Below the pieces are notes generated by a model, which was given only the letters and a program-made list of their open reading frames with translations, did not search any database and was not told where the DNA came from. Positions 1 through 11,728 of a stretch of 64,000 bases of DNA are shown here, piece after piece. Positions within the stretch are counted from its first letter, which is position 1. Every line of letters begins with the position of its first letter. The position numbers and the translations under genes are program-made. This DNA is from Thalassobaculum fulvum (GTDB taxonomy: Bacteria; Pseudomonadota; Alphaproteobacteria; Thalassobaculales; Thalassobaculaceae): contig NZ_BMZS01000007.1 in NCBI RefSeq assembly GCF_014652915.1, positions 248,001-312,000 of the forward strand, read 5' to 3'.

Positions 1-280
1 ACGGCCGGGACGAGAAGTCGACGTCGACGATCACGTCGCTGACGATCCTGGTGCCGACGTTCTCCGCCTGCTTCTGCATCTGTTCCATGAGCCATGGGCC
101 CTGGATCACGTCGGCGAAGCCGGGGTAGTTCTCGACCTCGGAGGTGATGGTCATCTGGCCGCCCGGCTGAAGCCCGGCGACGAGCATCGGCGAAAGGTTG
201 GCGCGCGCGGTGTAGATGCCGGCGGTCAGCCCGGCCGCACCCGCGCCGATGATGAGAACCTTCACGCGATGCTCGGCCAT
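1..280 (-). CDS. trxB: Thioredoxin reductase, N-terminal part (cut by window edge)
   Basis: This frame gives the first 93 residues of thioredoxin reductase, the FAD/NADPH flavoenzyme that reduces thioredoxin in the cytoplasm. Residues 12-17 read GAGAAG, the dinucleotide-binding loop for FAD, followed by [11 protein letters not shown]. The segments QPGGQM and EVENYPGF are typical of the bacterial enzyme. The ATG at 278-280 begins [10 protein letters not shown] with a GGAG-like ribosome site just upstream. The redox CxxC and the NADPH domain lie outside the window. It is a lone reverse-strand gene; the next reverse gene ends at 450. Confidence 0.93.
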   Translation of the reverse strand, partial: MAEHRVKVLIIGAGAAGLTAGIYTARANLSPMLVAGLQPGGQMTITSEVENYPGFADVIQGPWLMEQMQKQAENVGTRIVSDVIVDVDFSSRP

Positions 281-449
281 CGACTCCTCCGTCCGTGGGA
301 ACCCGCCCAACATAGTGACGTCGCCGGACCGCCTCAACCGACCGTCCGGTGACAATCCGAGACGCCACAATTGCCGCGAGTCGTCGAGTGGCGGGTCCGA
401 CAGCCGGTTTCCGCGGACGGTCCGGCGCGCGTGCGACTCCGGCGGTCGC

Positions 450-2372
450 TCAGAACCCGAACATGTGATCGAGCGAGAACGCCGCGCCGTCGCGGATCAG
501 GCCGTGATAGCCGAACAGCCGGCAGGTGGTGTCGCGGATCAGCACGTAGCCGCCGCCGCCCGCCCGGGCGAGATCCTCCGCGGCGAACGTCTCGGACGCC
601 CGCCACAGCCGCGAGCCGCCGCACGGGATGGCGAGCGGGGCGTGGGCGATGGTCTCGCCGTCCGCGGAGGTCAGGATCAGGTCGGTGGCCGACACCGCGT
701 GCCAGGGCGTCGACGCCGGATAGATCAGGTGACACAGCGTGTCGACCCGCTCCAGATCGTGGCCGAGCCGCAGGAACAGCCGGGTCGACAGGCCCGGCGG
801 CGGACCGCCGTAGCTCTGCGGCTCGCCCTTGAAGGTCAGCACGCCGTTGAACACGTGGCCGCCGAAGCTGGTGTCGGCGGCGTGACCGGTCCGGGTGTCC
901 TCGTAGCGGAACAGACCGTGCAGCCAGCCGTCGGGGGCGTCGTTGGCGCCGGCCTCGAAGTCGTAGATCAGTTCCAGGTGGCCGTAGCCGCTGGGCAGGC
1001 CGCTGCCGTTGACCAGGGCGCCGGCCTCGATCGCGACGCTGTCGGAGCGCGCCAGCACGCCGAACCGGTGGCGGGCGGCCTCGATGCCGTCGGCGTCGTA
1101 GACCACGGCCTGCAGCGGCAGGCGGGTCTGGGCGGTCGACATCGGGGTCGGCAGCGCGAACGACCGGTAGCGGTCGAGCGGCAGGATCGGCGCCGGCAGG
1201 ACCCAGCCCTTGCCGAGGTGCCTGGACGCCTCGGCGATCCGCGGATCGGGCTTCAGGTCGACGCGCTCGACGTTGACGTGAGCGATCCGGTTGCGCCGGT
1301 TGCCGGCCAGGATCTCGTAGCGCGGCCGCACCACGTGCTTGCCGGCCTGCAGCTCGAACTGCGCCGGCCAGCGCTCGTCCGGGAACAGCGCAGCCGGGTC
1401 CAGGGCACGGCAGCCGAAGCCCGGGATCGCCTCGTCGAAGGGGCGGATCTCGTCGCGGCCCATCAGGTTCAGGCCGATCGCGCCGGCCGGGACCGGCGAG
1501 GGGTGGGCGTTCTGCAGCCACAGGGTGACCCGCTCGCCGTCCTTCGGCGCCGGCAGGCCGGCGTACAGGTCGGCCGGCCAGGCGTTGGCGTCGTGGGTGC
1601 AGGACAGCTCGTCCTCGGCGTCGCCGTAGGTGTCGACCGCGTACTTCACCACGTCGTGGCCGCGCGCCCCGATGGCGTGCACGAACAGGGTGCCGGTGAA
1701 CTCGCCGAGGCCGAAGCGCCGGCGCACCTCGGCGCTGTCGATGACGATGCCGGAGACGCCGTCGCCGAGCGGCTGCTCCCAGGTCGCCAGCACGCCGCCG
1801 TCGGCATCGAACAGCCGCAGCCACAGCCGCAGCCCGGTGCCGCCGTAGCCGGCCCAGTAGTTGGCGGTCACCAGCCGGGTGTGGCGGCCGCCCGCGTCGC
1901 GCAGGAAGCCGTGGTTGGTGGCGAAGTTCAGCGGGTCGAGGTAGTTCCGCCTGTTGGTCAGCATGGCGTCCGGCAGCCGGACCGCGTCCAGGGTGACCAG
2001 TTCGACGCCCGCGGGCAGCAGGTGCCGGATGTGGTCGGCGGCCCGGCCGGCGTCGAAGCCGGCGACCAGCACCGACCGGGCGGTCGTCGTCGGCAGCTCG
2101 GTCACCGGGCGGGCGGGGTGGCCGAGGATGTCCTCGCCGATCCGCTCGATCGCCTGGACGAACACGTCGGCGACGGTCAGCCGGCCGAGGTCGTGCAGCT
2201 CGGCGAGCGTGCCGAGATGGCCCATCGGGTCGTACAGCGCCACCGGCCCAAGGCCGGCCAGCCGGGTCAGCAGCGCGTCCAGCGCCTCGGCCGTCAGCGG
2301 GTGGCCGACCGCCTTGAAGAAGCTGAACCCCCTGCCGTTCTGGTTCGAGAAGGTGTCGATCTTGAGGGCCAT
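450..2372 (-). CDS. Conserved hypothetical protein, 640 aa, with three internal beta-type repeats
   Basis: I do not recognise this family. The ATG at 2370-2372 begins MALKIDTF and gives 640 residues with no signal peptide or membrane segment, so a cytoplasmic protein is likely. Residues 1-140 look alpha/beta, with [10 protein letters not shown] at about 101-110. The rest appears beta-rich and contains three similar blocks near 182-270, 417-510 and 569-640. Each starts around an ADG turn (189-192, 427-429, 570-572) and ends with a Ser-x(2-3)-His pattern (SCTH, SFGGH, SLDH). This suggests a triplicated sandwich domain, as seen in some carbohydrate-binding proteins, but no catalytic motif is evident. 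The next reverse-strand gene upstream is the ELM1-family gene, across a repeat-filled gap. Confidence 0.8.
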   Translation of the reverse strand: MALKIDTFSNQNGRGFSFFKAVGHPLTAEALDALLTRLAGLGPVALYDPMGHLGTLAELHDLGRLTVADVFVQAIERIGEDILGHPARPVTELPTTTARSVLVAGFDAGRAADHIRHLLPAGVELVTLDAVRLPDAMLTNRRNYLDPLNFATNHGFLRDAGGRHTRLVTANYWAGYGGTGLRLWLRLFDADGGVLATWEQPLGDGVSGIVIDSAEVRRRFGLGEFTGTLFVHAIGARGHDVVKYAVDTYGDAEDELSCTHDANAWPADLYAGLPAPKDGERVTLWLQNAHPSPVPAGAIGLNLMGRDEIRPFDEAIPGFGCRALDPAALFPDERWPAQFELQAGKHVVRPRYEILAGNRRNRIAHVNVERVDLKPDPRIAEASRHLGKGWVLPAPILPLDRYRSFALPTPMSTAQTRLPLQAVVYDADGIEAARHRFGVLARSDSVAIEAGALVNGSGLPSGYGHLELIYDFEAGANDAPDGWLHGLFRYEDTRTGHAADTSFGGHVFNGVLTFKGEPQSYGGPPPGLSTRLFLRLGHDLERVDTLCHLIYPASTPWHAVSATDLILTSADGETIAHAPLAIPCGGSRLWRASETFAAEDLARAGGGGYVLIRDTTCRLFGYHGLIRDGAAFSLDHMFGF

Positions 2373-2494
2373 GGCGCGCGTCCCGGTGCGGTCGGAGCGG
2401 TGTCGGTCGGATGCATACCCGACCGGGGCGCTTCCGGCAACGCGGCCGGATGGCCCAGGGGTAAGGCGCGGCGGCTTCCGGCGGTGGGGCGGCT

Positions 2495-2630
2495 GGTGGG
2501 TTCCGAGTCCGTCTCGCCTCCAGCGATCCGGCCCGGAATGACGAAAGAATGAGGGGCGGATTCTCTCCCTGTCGTCATTCCGGGCGGGCGCGCCGCCCTC
2601 GGCGCGGGCGAGCCGGAACCCACCCGCCGC
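2495..2630. repeat. Paired-hairpin intergenic repeat, copy 1 (TTCC type)
   Basis: Left arm TGGGTTCCGAG...CGGAATGACGA and right arm TCGTCATTCCGG...CCGGAACCCACC are inverted relative to each other around a short spacer. The outer right end reaches the stop codon of the ELM1-family gene at 2638. The 265-base gap 2373-2637 holds nothing else I can identify. Confidence 0.85.
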
Positions 2631-2637
2631 TCCGTCG

Positions 2638-3654
2638 TCACTCGGCGGCGAACAGGCCGCGTTCCGCCAGCCGCCGGCGCAGCAGCGCGCCGACCCGCGG
2701 GGTCTCGTCGAGCGGCGGGGGCGACCAGGAGTCGATGCGGCCTTCGAACGCGCGGGTATGGCCGTCGGCGCGCAGCCGGGCGTGAAACGCGGCCAGTCGC
2801 CCGGTCTCCGGCTCGACCGTGGCGACGTGCACCGGCTTGCCGGTGGCGCAGGCCTCGGAGGCCATGTTGACCGAGTCGGAAGTGACGACCAGCGCATCGG
2901 CCAGCGCCAGGAACGCCAGATAGGGGTTCTCGCCGTCGCCGGTCCACACGATGCCCGGGCAGCCGGCGAGGCCGTCGCGCAGCGCGGCGCGGGTCGCCTG
3001 GTCGGTCCGGCGCGAAGCCGCGACCAGCAGGCTGGCTCCGGCCTCGGAGACCGCCCGCAGTTGCCCGATGAACCGGGCCACGGCATCGGCCGAGAAGTCG
3101 TAGCGCTTGTTGCTGCCGCCGACCATGACACCGACCAGCGGACGCGGCAGGCCGGCGACCTCCGGCTCCCACTGCCGGGCGGCCGCCGCCAGGATCTCAG
3201 GGTCGTGCGGGTTCAGCGCGCCCAGCGTGGTGACCACGTTGGGGCCGCGGGCCGGGTCGTGCTCCGGCACGATCAGCATGTCGAAGCGGCGCGGGTCGAG
3301 GCGCGGGTCCTGGATGTGCGCCAGGAAGGCGTGGCCGCCGGACAGCCGCTTGACCGCCAGGGCGGCGCCGGCGGTGCGCCGGCCGCAGGAGATCACCACG
3401 TCCGGCCACGGCGCGGTCAGCGGGTCGCCGCCGGCCGCGGCCGGCACGCCGGGGACGCCGGCGATCGCCGGCAGCGCCCGCAGCAACCAGCTCGGGTGGA
3501 TATGCTTCACGATCGGCGTCAGCCCGGCCGCCTTGGCGAGCCCGAGGCACTGGATCCGCATGCCGACGGTGCCGTCGGTCAGGATCCAGGTCACGGGCTG
3601 TCGGAGGCCGCGAGAGGCCTCGGGGGGCGCCGGTTCTGGGAGAATTTTGGTCAT
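2638..3654 (-). CDS. Mitochondrial fission ELM1 family protein (bacterial)
   Basis: The 338-residue product matches the ELM1 family, named after a plant mitochondrial-fission protein and common in alphaproteobacteria, where the role is unknown. Recognisable segments are WILTDGTVGMRIQCLGLA (near 23-40), VVISCGRRTAGAALAVKRL, HIQDPRLDPRRFD, GVMVGGSNKRYDFSAD and VTSDSVNMASEACATGKPV. The last resembles the nucleotide-sugar-binding half of GT-B glycosyltransferases, so a glycosyltransferase-like fold is plausible. The ATG at 3652-3654 is chosen; the gene is divergent from the Lrp-type regulator, with 135 bases between starts. Confidence 0.88.
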   Translation of the reverse strand: MTKILPEPAPPEASRGLRQPVTWILTDGTVGMRIQCLGLAKAAGLTPIVKHIHPSWLLRALPAIAGVPGVPAAAGGDPLTAPWPDVVISCGRRTAGAALAVKRLSGGHAFLAHIQDPRLDPRRFDMLIVPEHDPARGPNVVTTLGALNPHDPEILAAAARQWEPEVAGLPRPLVGVMVGGSNKRYDFSADAVARFIGQLRAVSEAGASLLVAASRRTDQATRAALRDGLAGCPGIVWTGDGENPYLAFLALADALVVTSDSVNMASEACATGKPVHVATVEPETGRLAAFHARLRADGHTRAFEGRIDSWSPPPLDETPRVGALLRRRLAERGLFAAE

Positions 3655-3678
3655 TTATGTCACGTTCGAGTAATAATC

Positions 3679-3707
3679 TTGCGCAATGGGTGCGGCGTGC
3701 CTATGTT
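3679..3707 (+). promoter_or_regulatory. Candidate sigma-70 promoter of the Lrp-type gene
   Basis: TTGCGC (3679-3684) and TATGTT (3702-3707) are separated by exactly 17 bases, in the AT-richest part of the divergent gap and about 80 bases before the regulator start. Lrp-family genes are often autoregulated, so operator sites may overlap it; none is clear. Confidence 0.45.
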
Positions 3708-3789
3708 GATTGCCGGGCGCCGAGCGCGCCGATCCCAATTCACCCATGACAACACCGTCCCCGACAGCCACTCAGATGGGAGCCGCGCG

Positions 3790-4302
3790 ATGCGTCGCGT
3801 GAAACTTGACCGGATCGATCGACGCATTCTGCGCGATCTCCAAGACGACGGCCGCATGACCAATGTCGACCTGGCGAGCCGGGCCGGCATCTCGGCCCCG
3901 CCCTGCCTGCGGCGCGTGCGGGCGCTGGAGGAGGCGGGGTACATACGGGGATACCACGCCGACATCGCGCCCGAAATGCTGGGTTTCACGGTGACGATAT
4001 ACGCCCATGTCGGCCTGACCAGCCAGGCCGAGGGCGATCTCGCCCGCTTCGAGCAGATGGTCGGCGACTGGCCGGAAGTCCGCGAGTGCCACATGCTGAT
4101 GGGCGAGGCCGACTTCCTGCTGAAGATCGTCGCCAAGGACTGGGACGCCTTCCAGCGCTTCCTGACCTCCAAGCTGACGCCGGCGCCGCTGGTCTCCAAC
4201 GTCAAGACCGCGCTGGTGATCCGCACCCGCAAGCGCCTGCCGGGCGTGCCGGTCGAGGAGGAGCCGGACGATGATCACGAGGACGAGCACGCCGCCGGTT
4301 GA
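3790..4302 (+). CDS. Lrp/AsnC family transcriptional regulator
   Basis: A 170-residue feast/famine regulator. The N-terminus (LDRIDRRILRDLQDDGRMTN) and the helix-turn-helix segment NVDLASRAGISAPPCLRRVR, followed by LEEAGYIRGY, are classic AsnC-type DNA-binding features at about residues 6-58. The remainder is the alpha/beta ligand-sensing (RAM) domain, with VRECHMLMGEADFLLKI near 98-114. An acidic tail (EEEPDDDHEDEH) extends beyond the usual end. The ATG at 3790 follows a GGGAG ribosome site. The effector is probably an amino acid, but nothing in the sequence says which. It is divergent from the ELM1-family gene and converges on greA. Confidence 0.93.
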   Translation: MRRVKLDRIDRRILRDLQDDGRMTNVDLASRAGISAPPCLRRVRALEEAGYIRGYHADIAPEMLGFTVTIYAHVGLTSQAEGDLARFEQMVGDWPEVRECHMLMGEADFLLKIVAKDWDAFQRFLTSKLTPAPLVSNVKTALVIRTRKRLPGVPVEEEPDDDHEDEHAAG

Positions 4303-4330
4303 GGCGGCGCGGCCACGCGCCGGTCGCTCC

Positions 4331-4456
4331 GTGGGTCCCGGCTCGCCGCTGCGCGTCGGCCGGGATGACGTCGGGGGAGGGGCAAGCGGTCGGCATTCCC
4401 CTATTTGACGTCATCCCGGACGGGCGCGCCGAAGGTGGGCCCGATCCGGGACCCAC
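4331..4456. repeat. Paired-hairpin repeat, copy 2 (GTCCC type)
   Basis: Arms TGGGTCCCGG...CCGGGATGACGTC and GACGTCATCCCGG...CCGGGACCCA lie between the converging 3' ends of the Lrp-type gene and greA. The right arm and the spacer edge next to it (ATTCCC...TTGACGTC) closely match the right arm of the GIY-YIG-bearing copy at 30300, so this may be an internally deleted derivative of it. Confidence 0.87.
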
Positions 4457-4479
4457 TCGCCGCACGTCGCTGTGTCGCC

Positions 4480-4953
4480 CTACTGAATGGCGATCGACAG
4501 GATTTCCAGGCTCTTGGCGCCGCGCGGGGTCGCGACCTCGACGGAATCGCCGACCCGCTTGCCGATCAGGGCGCGGGCGATCGGCGAGGACGTCGAGATC
4601 ATGCCCTTCGACAGGTCCGCCTCGTAGGGCCCGACGATCGTGTACTTGGTCTCTTCGTCGGTGTCCTCGTCGGCGACCTCGACCGTGACGCCGAAGGTGA
4701 CCGTGTCGCCGGACAGCTTCTTGACGTCGATGACCTCGCACCGGCTGATGACGTCCTCGAGCTCGGCCACCCGCCCCTCGATGAAGGACTGGCGTTCGCG
4801 CGCGGCGTGGTACTCGGCGTTCTCCGAGAGGTCGCCGTGCTCGCGCGCCTCGGCGATCGCCTTGATCACCGCCGGCCGCTCGACCGTCTTGAGCTGCCTC
4901 AGCTCTTCCTGCAGACGCTGAAAGCCGCCCGCTGTGATAGGAACCTTGTCCAT
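4480..4953 (-). CDS. greA: Transcription elongation factor GreA
   Basis: GreA binds the secondary channel of RNA polymerase and stimulates cleavage of backtracked RNA. The 157-residue length fits the family (about 158). The N-terminal coiled coil carries the signature [19 protein letters not shown], with the acidic tip residues Asp and Glu of GDLSENAEY. The C-terminal FKBP-like domain contains [18 protein letters not shown] and [14 protein letters not shown]. The ATG at 4951-4953 (MDKVPIT) is preferred; a GTG seven codons upstream is possible. It lies downstream of carB on the same strand across 151 bases. Confidence 0.97.
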   Translation of the reverse strand: MDKVPITAGGFQRLQEELRQLKTVERPAVIKAIAEAREHGDLSENAEYHAARERQSFIEGRVAELEDVISRCEVIDVKKLSGDTVTFGVTVEVADEDTDEETKYTIVGPYEADLSKGMISTSSPIARALIGKRVGDSVEVATPRGAKSLEILSIAIQ

Positions 4954-5104
4954 CGGCCCACGCTGTCCGTTCACCTGCGAATTCTAGCTCGTCCGTTCCG
5001 GGCGCCGCCATAGCCGCGCCGCCGCTACCGCGCCGCCGCTACCGCATCGTCGACTCCCGGCCGTGTCGGGGAACCGGAACGGCTCCCCGCCCACGCCGCG
5101 ACCG

Positions 5105-8366
<3,262 letters not shown>

Positions 8367-8374
<8 letters not shown>

Positions 8375-9551
8375 TGCGTTCCATCAGCTCCCGGAAGCGG
8401 GCGAAGAGATAGTGGCTGTCCATCGGGCCCGGCGAGGCCTCGGGATGGTACTGCACGGAGAACACCGGCTTGCCGTCGACCTTCAGGCCCTCGACGGTGC
8501 CGTCGAACAGCGAGCGGTGGGTGACCGTGACGCCTGATGGCAGCGAGCCCTCGGCGACCACGAAGCCGTGGTTCTGGCTGGTGATCTCGACCTTGCCGGT
8601 CTCCAGGTCCTTGACCGGGTGGTTGGCACCGCGGTGACCCATGTGCATCTTCTCGGTCTTCGCACCCAGCGCCAAGGCCAGCATCTGGTGGCCGAGGCAG
8701 ATGCCGAACATCGGCACGCCGCTGTCGATCAGCCGGCGCAGCTCCGGCACCGCGTACACGCCGGTCGCCGCCGGATCGCCCGGGCCGTTGGCCAGGAACA
8801 CCCCGTCGGGCTTGTGGCCGAGGATCTCGTCGGCGGTGGCACTCGCCGGCACCACGGTGACCCGGCAGCCCTGCGAGGCGAGGTTGCGCAGGATGTTGCG
8901 CTTCGCACCGTAGTCGACCGCGACCACGTGGAATTTCGGCTCGGCCAGGGTGCCGAAGCCGTCGCTGCGGCCGTCGTCGGCGAAGTCCCAGAGCGTCTCG
9001 GTCCAGATGTAGGTCTGGCTGCAGGACACTTCCTTGGCGAGGTCCATGCCCTCCAGGCCCGGCCACTCGGCCGCCAGCTTCTGCAGGGCGGCGACGTCGA
9101 TGGCGCCGTCCGGGGCGTGGCACAGGGCGCCGCTGGGCGCGCCGAGGTCGCGGATCCGGCGGGTTAGGCGGCGGGTGTCGACGCCGGCGATGCCGGGCAG
9201 GTCGACCGACTTCAGCCAGTCGTCCAGGTGGCGCTGAGAGCGGTAGTTCGACGGGTCGGTGACGTCGGCCCGCAGCACGCAGCCGAGCGAGGCCGGCGTG
9301 GTGCTCTCCAGGTCGTTCGGGTTGGCCCCGACGTTGCCGATGTGCGGGAAGGTGAAGGTGATGATCTGGCCGGCGTAGGAGGGGTCCGTGAGGATCTCCT
9401 GGTAGCCGCTCATCGAGGTGTTGAAGCAGACCTCGCCGACCCGGGTGACCGCCGCACCGAGGCCTCGCCCCCAGAACACCGTGCCGTCGGCGAGCACGAG
9501 AGCGGCGGTGGCGCCGGGCAGGGGAGAGGCGGGCGCGGAAGGGTCGGTCAT
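8367..9551 (-). CDS. carA: Carbamoyl-phosphate synthase small subunit (glutaminase)
   Basis: A 394-residue class I glutamine amidotransferase that hydrolyses glutamine and channels ammonia to CarB. The N-terminal CarA domain shows [11 protein letters not shown] and [21 protein letters not shown]. The amidotransferase domain has the nucleophile Cys in FGICLGHQM and the His/Glu pair in [22 protein letters not shown] marks the domain junction. The ATG at 9549-9551 (MTDPSAPAS) is chosen because conservation starts a few residues later; a longer frame upstream lacks family resemblance. A good reverse promoter lies about 100 bases upstream. Confidence 0.97.
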
Positions 9552-9644
9552 CGGCGGACTCCGGTCGGGCGGGTACCCGCGCGCATGGCGGCCCAACGGG
9601 GGCGCTGGGCTTGAAATCCGGCTGCGAACGGGCAAATTGGCGGG

Positions 9645-9673
9645 TTGATAGGCGAAAGGCCGTCTGGCGTCAA
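9645..9673 (-). promoter_or_regulatory. Candidate carAB promoter (sigma-70 type)
   Basis: Read on the reverse strand, TTGACG (9673-9668) and TATCAA (9650-9645) are spaced by exactly 17 bases in an AT-rich island. It would give a leader of about 90 bases before the carA ATG. I see no pyrimidine-type attenuator in that leader. Confidence 0.55.
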
Positions 9674-9730
9674 GCCGGAAGAATCTATGAGAATGCAGTA
9701 AAATCAAAGCCTTGCAAAACAGGCCCCCGT

Positions 9731-9759
9731 TTGCATGGTGCGGGCCGATCCTGTAATGT
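9731..9759 (+). promoter_or_regulatory. Candidate promoter of the yqeY gene
   Basis: TTGCAT (9731-9736) and TAATGT (9754-9759) are separated by 17 bases, about 65 bases before the yqeY ATG. It is back to back with the carA promoter in the 272-base divergent gap. Confidence 0.5.
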
Positions 9760-9823
9760 CCGCCATCGCTCCGCCCTGGGGCGAATGACGGGCGACGGTT
9801 TCGGTCCTTGGGGAGAACCGACA

Positions 9824-10279
9824 ATGTTGCGCGAACAGCTCAATACCGCCTTGAAGGAAGCGATGCGCGCGAAGGACAGCCGCGCCGTCGCCACCGTGCG
9901 TCTGATTCTCGCGGCCCTCAAGGACCGCGACATCGCCGCCCGCGAGAAGGGCGTGATGGACGGTGTCGGCGAGGACGAGGTCCTCGCGATGCTGCAGACC
10001 ATGATCAAGCAGCGCCAGGAATCGATCCGGCTCTACGAGCAGGGCGGGCGATGCGAGCTGGCCGAGCAGGAGCAGGAGGAGATCGACGTCATCCGCCGGT
10101 TCATGCCGACGCCGATCGAGGGCGCCGAGCTGGAGACCGCGGTGCAGACGACGATCAAGGAGATCGGTGCCTCCAACCTGAAGGACATGGGCCGCACCAT
10201 GGCCGCCCTGAAGGAGCGCTATCCGGGCCGCATGGACTTCTCCAAGGCCTCGGGAATCGTCCGCGCTTCGCTGGTGTAG
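9824..10279 (+). CDS. GatB/YqeY domain-containing protein
   Basis: This 151-residue helical protein belongs to the YqeY family, related to the tail domain of the GatB subunit of Asp/Glu-tRNA amidotransferase; its exact role is unsettled. Typical segments are LREQLNTALKEAMRAKD at the N-terminus, TVRLILAALKDRDIAAREKG, MIKQRQESIRLYEQGGR and IRRFMPTPIEGAELE. The ATG at 9824 follows GGGGAG at 9810-9815. In related genomes yqeY usually sits between carA and dnaG-rpoD; here dnaG and rpoD are absent and the 3' end is duplicated downstream. Confidence 0.93.
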   Translation: MLREQLNTALKEAMRAKDSRAVATVRLILAALKDRDIAAREKGVMDGVGEDEVLAMLQTMIKQRQESIRLYEQGGRCELAEQEQEEIDVIRRFMPTPIEGAELETAVQTTIKEIGASNLKDMGRTMAALKERYPGRMDFSKASGIVRASLV

Positions 10280-10442
10280 GCAGCCCGTCGCTTCGTGGGT
10301 TCCGGATGTGGCCCGCTCCGGAATGACGACAGGGGGGGGCCGCATTTTCTCACCGTCATTCCGGGCGACCCTCGAGCTGGTCGAGGGGCGCCCCGGAACC
10401 CACCCGCCGCCTCGGCGCCGATGGCCCGGTACCCGACCGTCA
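10244..10442. repeat. Segmental duplication, left copy (yqeY 3' end + repeat + antiporter 3' tail)
   Basis: The last 36 bases of yqeY, the following repeat and a short tail ending TACCCGACCGTCA recur at 10597-10812, where the same tail is the 3' end of the antiporter gene. The two copies differ mainly by indels in the repeat's hairpin loops. This indicates duplication of an originally simple convergent junction. Confidence 0.85.
10295..10403. repeat. Paired-hairpin repeat, copy 3 (TTCC type)
   Basis: Arms TGGGTTCCGG...CGGAATGACGA and CGTCATTCCGG...CCGGAACCCACC begin 16 bases after the yqeY stop. The right half is nearly identical to copy 4 at 10648, consistent with the segmental duplication. 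Confidence 0.86.
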
Positions 10443-10574
10443 ATCCGGTGACAGTGCGCTCATCTCCGCGCTTCGCTCGTCGGGCGTCGCAGCGGTGCAG
10501 TTAAGTGCACTGTCACCGTATTCGGCGCAGTTAAGTGCACTGTCACCGTATTCTAAGTGCACTGTCACCGTATT
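10442..10574. mobile_element. Small palindromic-repeat island, possible insertion-element remnant
   Basis: A 20-base core AAGTGCACTGTCACCGTATT occurs three times in direct orientation, ending at 10522, 10552 and 10574. An inverted copy with three mismatches lies at 10442-10462. The island separates the two duplicated segments, and the inverted copy starts exactly where the left duplicate ends. No transposase frame is present. Similar short GTGCACTGTC units accompany Y1/RAYT-type transposases in some proteobacteria; that link is from memory and unproven here. Together with copies 3 and 4 and the duplicated segments, this accounts for the 519-base gene-free stretch 10280-10798. Confidence 0.55.
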
Positions 10575-10596
10575 GACTGTGTTGCCTGAATTGCCC

Positions 10597-10812
10597 AAGG
10601 CCTCGGGAATCGTCCGCGCTTCGCTGGTTTAGGCCGTCCGTCGCTTCGTGGGTTCCGGATGCGTCCCGCCTGCTGCGGTCCGCTCCGGAATGACGATGGC
10701 GAGGGTGGCTTGCTTCTCTTCTTCGTCATTCCGGGCGACCCTCGAGCTGGTCGAGGGGCGCCCCGGAACCCACCCGCCGCCTCGGCGCCGACGGGCGCTT
10801 ACCCGACCGTCA
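10597..10812. repeat. Segmental duplication, right copy
   Basis: Repeats 10244-10442 at an initial offset of 353 bases: AAGGCCTCGGGAATCGTCCG at the left end (a stray copy of the yqeY 3' end with TTTAG in place of TGTAG) through to TACCCGACCGTCA inside the antiporter gene. This copy is intact at the antiporter side; the other is intact at the yqeY side. Confidence 0.85.
10648..10773. repeat. Paired-hairpin repeat, copy 4 (TTCC type)
   Basis: Same architecture and right half as copy 3, with a longer left hairpin loop. It ends about 25 bases from the antiporter stop codon. Confidence 0.86.
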
Positions 10813-11728
10813 GCCAGCCGATATAGCCGCCGTACAGCGCCAGGAAGCCGAGCCCCTCGAGCCGGCAGATCCGCCGGCCGGTGGTGGCGAACAACATCAG
10901 CAGCAGGGTGGCGCCGACCATGACCCAGATGTCGGAGCCGGCGATGTCGTCGGGCAGGTCGATCGGCTTGACCATCGCCGTGATCCCGAGGATCCCGAGC
11001 ACGTTGTAGATGTTGCTGCCGAGGATGTTGCCGAGCGCCATGTCGGTCTGGCGCCGATAGGCCGCGACCAGCGAGGTCGCGAGCTCCGGCAGCGAGGTGC
11101 CGACCGCGACGATGGTGAGGCCGATCACCGATTCCGAGACGCCGGTGCTGCGGGCGATGTCGACGGCCGACGAGACCAGCAGGTCGGCGCCGAACATCAC
11201 CATGGCGAGCCCGGCGAGCGCCAGCAGCACGGCGACCGGCAGCCGGGCCGGGGCGGCTTCGCCGTCCTGCGGGAGCGGGCAGTCCGGGCAGGCCGGGTGG
11301 CGGATCGTGACGTAGATGTAGGCGACCAGGCCGGCGACCAGCAGGGCGCCGGTCAGCCGGTCGACCACGTCGAACAGGGCGAGCCCGAGGCAGGCCACCG
11401 CGACCGCCAGGGCGATCGCGCCGTCCTGGCGCAGTACCGCCCGGTCGACGGCGATCGGCATGAGTGCCGCGGTCAGGCCGAGGATCAGCAGGATGTTCGC
11501 GATGTTGGAGCCGACGATGTTGCCGACGGCGATGCCGGGCGCCCCGACCAGGGCGGCCTCGACGCTGGTCACCAGCTCCGGCGTCGAGGTGCCGAAGCCG
11601 ACGACCACCACGCCGATCACGAAGTGGGGCACGCCGAATCGCTCGGCCAGGGCCGTGCCGCCGCGCACCAGAACCTCGCCGCCGGCGAGCAGCAGGACCA
11701 GGCCTGCGAAGAGCAGAAGGATCGTCAT
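10799..11728 (-). CDS. Calcium/sodium antiporter (CaCA family, YrbG type)
   Basis: A 309-residue inner-membrane cation exchanger. The two alpha-repeats of the Ca2+:cation antiporter family are plain: GFGTSTPELVTS with GNIVGSNIANILLILGL in the first half, and AVGTSLPELATS with GNILGSNIYNVLGILG in the second. They supply the ion-binding acidic and Asn/Ser residues. About ten hydrophobic segments alternate with short loops, and the central loop contains HPACPDCPLPQDGE. The ATG at 11726-11728 (MTILLLFAG) places the first membrane helix at the N-terminus. The gene converges on yqeY across the duplicated junction. Confidence 0.93.
   Translation of the reverse strand: MTILLLFAGLVLLLAGGEVLVRGGTALAERFGVPHFVIGVVVVGFGTSTPELVTSVEAALVGAPGIAVGNIVGSNIANILLILGLTAALMPIAVDRAVLRQDGAIALAVAVACLGLALFDVVDRLTGALLVAGLVAYIYVTIRHPACPDCPLPQDGEAAPARLPVAVLLALAGLAMVMFGADLLVSSAVDIARSTGVSESVIGLTIVAVGTSLPELATSLVAAYRRQTDMALGNILGSNIYNVLGILGITAMVKPIDLPDDIAGSDIWVMVGATLLLMLFATTGRRICRLEGLGFLALYGGYIGWLTVG

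Noticed and set aside
3655-3789. Specific Lrp binding sites in the divergent gap
   Set aside because: The gap is AT-richer but contains no clear repeated or symmetric Lrp-like site; only a sigma-70-like promoter is reported.
9552-9823. Attenuator or riboswitch in the carA leader
   Set aside because: No leader peptide, terminator/antiterminator pair or known aptamer pattern is visible; only back-to-back promoter candidates.
10442-10574. CRISPR array from regularly repeated 20-base units
   Set aside because: Only three direct units with gaps of about 10 and 2 bases, one inverted copy and no cas gene; spacers are too short and unequal.
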